Shown here: one piece after another, positions 4,330 through 6,896 of the stretch
Layout of the letters: each line of letters starts with the position of its first letter
Numbering within the stretch: position 1 is the first letter of the stretch
NCBI GenBank assembly: GCA_900557475.1
Contig: USTA01000040.1
Coordinates: forward strand, 1 to 6,896
DNA length: 6,896 bases
Direction: 5' to 3'
Source of the DNA: an uncultured Clostridium sp.
GTDB taxonomy: Bacteria; Bacillota; Clostridia; TANB77; CAG-508
Notes under the pieces: generated by a model
The model's database searches: none
The model's input: only the letters and a program-made list of their open reading frames with translations
What the model was told of the DNA's origin: nothing
Translations under genes and position numbers: made by a program

Positions 4330-5244
4330 ATGTCAGATTTAATAAGTATAATTGTAAATATTTATAATAATGAAAAAACTTTGAAAAATTGTATAATTTC
4401 TTTAATTTCACAAACTTATAGAGATTTAGAAATTATTTTAATAGATGACGGCTCAACAGATTTATCTGGTAAGCTTTGTGATGACTTAGTATTAACTAGT
4501 TCTAAAATGAAAGTTGTTCATACTCTTCACTCTGGAATTTCTAAAGCAAGAAACCTTGGTCTTAGTATGGCATCTGGTAAATACATTACTTTTGTTAATG
4601 GGTCTGATACTATAAAAAATGATATGATTTATAATTTATATACAATGATATCTAACTACCCAGTTGACATATCAATGTGTTATACAGAGGCAATTGCTTC
4701 TAAGCCATTAGATAAAGAAACTATTATTACTTTAAATAAAGAAGATGCACTTAGACAATTATTACTAGAAAAAACTATAAAAAATACTGTTTGTGGTAAA
4801 CTTTTTAAAAAAGAATTATTTAAATCTATTAAATTTGCTCCAGACAGTCCAGAAACTTTGTTCAATTTGTTTGAATTAAGTGATAAAATTGCTTGTAGTA
4901 ATTTACCTTACTATTTTAATAATGAACTTGATAATTTTGCAAGACAGGATATTATAAACAATGATATTAGAATTATGAACCTCTATCCTAAACTAGCAAT
5001 ATATTGCAAGTATAATATATTAAAAAATATTCAGGATGAATTTTATTATTCTATATGTAATAATGTTACACTTATAAATTTCGATAATTTGTACAAAATG
5101 TTTACTCAAATCGTTAAAAATAATGAGGAAAAGTTATCACCATTTCTTTCTAACACAAGAAAAGCCCATATGTATCTTGCCTTAGATAATTTTAATATTT
5201 ATAAACGTATTTGCCCTGTTCTTCCTGAAATTTTAGATGATTAA
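4330..5244 (+). CDS. GT2-like protein, probably catalytically altered glycosyltransferase
   Basis: A 304-aa protein with a GT-A fold of glycosyltransferase family 2 in its first ~190 residues. SIIVNIYNNEKTLKNCI (6-22) is the first strand and helix, EIILIDDGSTDLSGK (34-48) the nucleotide-sugar-binding DDGS block, and SGISKARNLGLSMASGKYITF (68-88) the conserved middle. The usual DxD element, FVDSDD or FVDGDD, is here FVNGSD (88-93), so both metal-binding Asp positions are changed. The later catalytic Glu-Asp pair reads Glu175-Thr176 (SPETLFN), and the usual VPVYN is VNIYN. The KLFKKELF block (157-164) remains. The C-terminal ~110 residues are helical-looking and unassigned; no membrane segment is seen. 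Start: ATG at 4330, with GGAGG (4317-4321) 8 bases upstream; the in-frame TTG at 4315 would place that site inside the gene. It is the third gene of the Fic operon, ends at a terminator, and shares the operon's AT-rich composition. It could be active with atypical residues or a pseudo-enzyme reused for binding. Confidence 0.85.
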   Translation: MSDLISIIVNIYNNEKTLKNCIISLISQTYRDLEIILIDDGSTDLSGKLCDDLVLTSSKMKVVHTLHSGISKARNLGLSMASGKYITFVNGSDTIKNDMIYNLYTMISNYPVDISMCYTEAIASKPLDKETIITLNKEDALRQLLLEKTIKNTVCGKLFKKELFKSIKFAPDSPETLFNLFELSDKIACSNLPYYFNNELDNFARQDIINNDIRIMNLYPKLAIYCKYNILKNIQDEFYYSICNNVTLINFDNLYKMFTQIVKNNEEKLSPFLSNTRKAHMYLALDNFNIYKRICPVLPEILDD

Positions 5245-5253
5245 TAATTTCAT

Positions 5254-5299
5254 GCATGCTAAACCAAAACAATTTAGCATGCTTATTTTATCTTTTTTT
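5254..5299 (+). terminator. Terminator of the Fic operon
   Basis: GCATGCTAAA (5254-5263) pairs with TTTAGCATGC (5273-5282) around a 9-base loop, followed by TTATTTTATC and seven Ts on the plus strand. It lies 10 bases after the GT2-like stop. The T-tract overlaps the last codons of the convergent surface-protein gene. The hairpin itself would also form in that gene's minus-strand transcript, but without a U-run. Confidence 0.88.
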
Positions 5300-6896
5300 A
5301 TAATAAATAATATATTCTGAATTACTGCATTCCATAATTATGTCATATTGTTTAATAACATTTTCTATTATCTCTTCTGTCTCGTTTTCTGGCATTCCTA
5401 AATCTTCTGAATTTATAAGTTCATCAATTATATTTTCTGCTTCTTTATCTAAGTTTGTTTTCTCTAAGCTTTTTTTCCTCATATTCTTTTTGCTTTCTTC
5501 TTCTTTTTTCTTGTTTGTTATTTTCTTCTTGCTATTTTTATATTCTTCATTCAATACATATCCCTCGAATTCTTTGGAACTTACCTTTATTTTATCTCCA
5601 ACATATCCATTTAATATTTCTTCAAACAATACCTCTTTGCTATCAATATCCATATGTTTTACAGTTATGTTTGCTTTTTTCTTATAATAATAACATACCT
5701 TATTTTCAGTTGTTCCTATATTTCCATCTTCTCTGCCTTCACATCTAACAAAATCATAGCCAGGAATTTCCTTTTTAGTAAATGAATATTCTGTTCCTAC
5801 TATGTCTTGAATTCTCTCACTTTTAATTATCTCATCTCCTGTATTTAAATCTATATAATGTGCAGTTGCTCTTCCTAATAAATCATAATATATCTGTATA
5901 TTATTTATTCCGGATTTCATTTTTCCATTAATTATTATCCCATCGTTTTTATATCCTTCTATATCGTCTGGCTTTATATTATATTCTTTTCCTTCATGTC
6001 CTATAATCTCCTTTGCATTTTTTATTTTCTTCCCAGTATTTCTATCCAAATATTCTATATTAATTTTTGCATTTTTTGCGTATTCATATTTAAAATTTAT
6101 TCTTTCCTTCTTTAGTTTTCCTTGTTCTTCGCCATTTGTTTCTATAAGTTTATATCCATCTATTTCTTTTTTATATTGACTAAGATTGTATTCTTCATTT
6201 GCATTTCCTATAATCATTTCTTCTGGTGAAATCTCATTATTTGAATTAATATCTATATATTGCATTCTAATTCCTTTAGATGGTAAATTTATTTTGAAAG
6301 TAAGTGTATCTGAATAATTATCCATATTGTCAATTGTTCTTATATGTAAATAATAATCTTGATTCCAATTTATTCCTTGATATAAAATAGGTTCATTATC
6401 TTCTTTATTTATATTGTAACCTGCTTCTGTATTTTTATAATTATCTATAACATAACTATAACCTTTTACTCCTGACTCACTATATATTGATTTTTCTTCG
6501 CTTTTTTCATCTGTTTCTATATAATATTTGTATCTACTGCCATTGTCTTTTGCTTTATCAAAAGTAATTACAATATAGTTTTCTACTATATTTGGTTTTA
6601 TGTTGGTTATGTTGTTTGGGCTTTCCTTGTCTTCTGTATTTAAAGTAAATGTTCTTTTTGAATTTAGTACATAATTACTTTCTTCTTTTTGAGTAACTTC
6701 TTTAAATTCATTATCTTTTTCCTCTTTTTGATATACTTTTACATTAGTATCTTTACCTCCTTTTATTTCTACTTTTGAGCTTCCTAAATTTTCGTCGCTA
6801 AATCCTTTTACCTCAATTTTAGAAGTTTTTTTCTTTTCTATAATGAAAAAGATAGAGATAACCTTGTATCTCCTTCTGAATACAAAGTATTCTTGG
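5288..6896 (-). CDS. Large surface protein with FN3/Ig-like domain and MucBP-type repeats, C-terminal part
   Basis: The frame is open from the right window edge to TAA at 5290-5288 (about 535 codons), so the N-terminus is missing and the internal ATG at 6325 is not the real start. From 6622 to about 6290 lies a beta-rich domain with FDKAKDNG, SGVKGYSYVIDN and YYLHIRTIDNMDNYSDT, resembling the FN3/Ig-like modules of clostridial cell-surface proteins. Four MucBP-type repeats follow (near 6274-6077, 6073-5882, 5875-5678 and from 5677). Each shows hYxDxN(T/S)G or similar, a GxEY step, a GY step and a Y-Y ending. The fourth is interrupted by a Lys/Glu-rich insert (about 5536-5360) and resumes with QYDIIMECSNSEYIIYY. 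MucBP repeats occur in Gram-positive adhesins that bind mucin-like glycans. The C-terminus KKR has no LPxTG sorting signal, transmembrane anchor or SLH domain. Near 6838-6850 the reading frame probably shifts. The gene converges on the Fic operon. Confidence 0.8.
   Translation of the reverse strand, partial: QEYFVFRRRYKVISIFFIIEKKKTSKIEVKGFSDENLGSSKVEIKGGKDTNVKVYQKEEKDNEFKEVTQKEESNYVLNSKRTFTLNTEDKESPNNITNIKPNIVENYIVITFDKAKDNGSRYKYYIETDEKSEEKSIYSESGVKGYSYVIDNYKNTEAGYNINKEDNEPILYQGINWNQDYYLHIRTIDNMDNYSDTLTFKINLPSKGIRMQYIDINSNNEISPEEMIIGNANEEYNLSQYKKEIDGYKLIETNGEEQGKLKKERINFKYEYAKNAKINIEYLDRNTGKKIKNAKEIIGHEGKEYNIKPDDIEGYKNDGIIINGKMKSGINNIQIYYDLLGRATAHYIDLNTGDEIIKSERIQDIVGTEYSFTKKEIPGYDFVRCEGREDGNIGTTENKVCYYYKKKANITVKHMDIDSKEVLFEEILNGYVGDKIKVSSKEFEGYVLNEEYKNSKKKITNKKKEEESKKNMRKKSLEKTNLDKEAENIIDELINSEDLGMPENETEEIIENVIKQYDIIMECSNSEYIIYYKKR

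Noticed and set aside
4680..4865. Minus-strand reading frame within the GT2-like gene
   Set aside because: Short shadow frame without initiation signals.
5340..5748. Two plus-strand Phe/Ser/Leu-rich frames in the surface-protein region
   Set aside because: They are the reverse reading of the Lys/Glu-rich insert and MucBP-type repeats; apparent hydrophobicity is an artefact of that.
1..6896. CRISPR array, insertion sequence or integrase attachment repeats
   Set aside because: No regularly spaced repeats, transposase, integrase or duplicated tRNA end were seen anywhere in the window.

Overview
The window is about three-quarters A+T. It carries Shine-Dalgarno sites of the GGAGG type, sigma-A-like promoters with 17-base spacers, a CCA-encoding tRNA-Leu and clostridial-type proteins (rubrerythrin, GufA-type ZIP transporter, MucBP surface protein). 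This points to a low-GC Firmicute, most likely an anaerobic Clostridia member. I cannot name a genus.

Left part (1-2388), all genes on the minus strand: the first 38 codons of a rubrerythrin with its own promoter, a 307-aa NOL1/NOP2/Sun-type RNA m5C methyltransferase with a GTG start, and a 258-aa ZIP-family metal transporter. A 14-bp inverted repeat lies between the last two and overlaps the methyltransferase promoter. The ZIP leader has a 13-bp direct repeat and a possible hairpin. The 367 bases upstream of ZIP contain no other gene.

Middle part (2329-3426), minus strand: a 150-aa orphan protein of clearly higher GC, closed by a strong hairpin; a 38-aa ribbon-helix-helix (RHH) protein that is only the DNA-binding core, with two tandem TGTARTACA palindromes in its promoter; and tRNA-Leu(CAA) with promoter and terminator. 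The promoter of the 150-aa gene lies partly inside the 3' end of the RHH gene.

Right part, plus strand (3436-5299): a self-contained three-gene operon. It starts from a promoter back to back with the tRNA promoter and ends at a hairpin terminator. Its genes are a 56-aa VbhA-like Fic antitoxin with the inhibitory S-x-x-x-E-N motif, a class I Fic AMP-transferase toxin with an intact HPFREGNGRTTR motif, and a GT2-like protein whose DxD and catalytic ED positions are altered. The antitoxin-toxin pair is recognisable. A probably inactive glycosyltransferase as the third gene is the most unusual point of the window.

Far right (5288-6896), minus strand and convergent with the Fic operon: the C-terminal part of a large surface protein with an FN3/Ig-like domain and four MucBP-type repeats, the last split by a Lys/Glu-rich insert. 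A probable frameshift lies close to the window edge.
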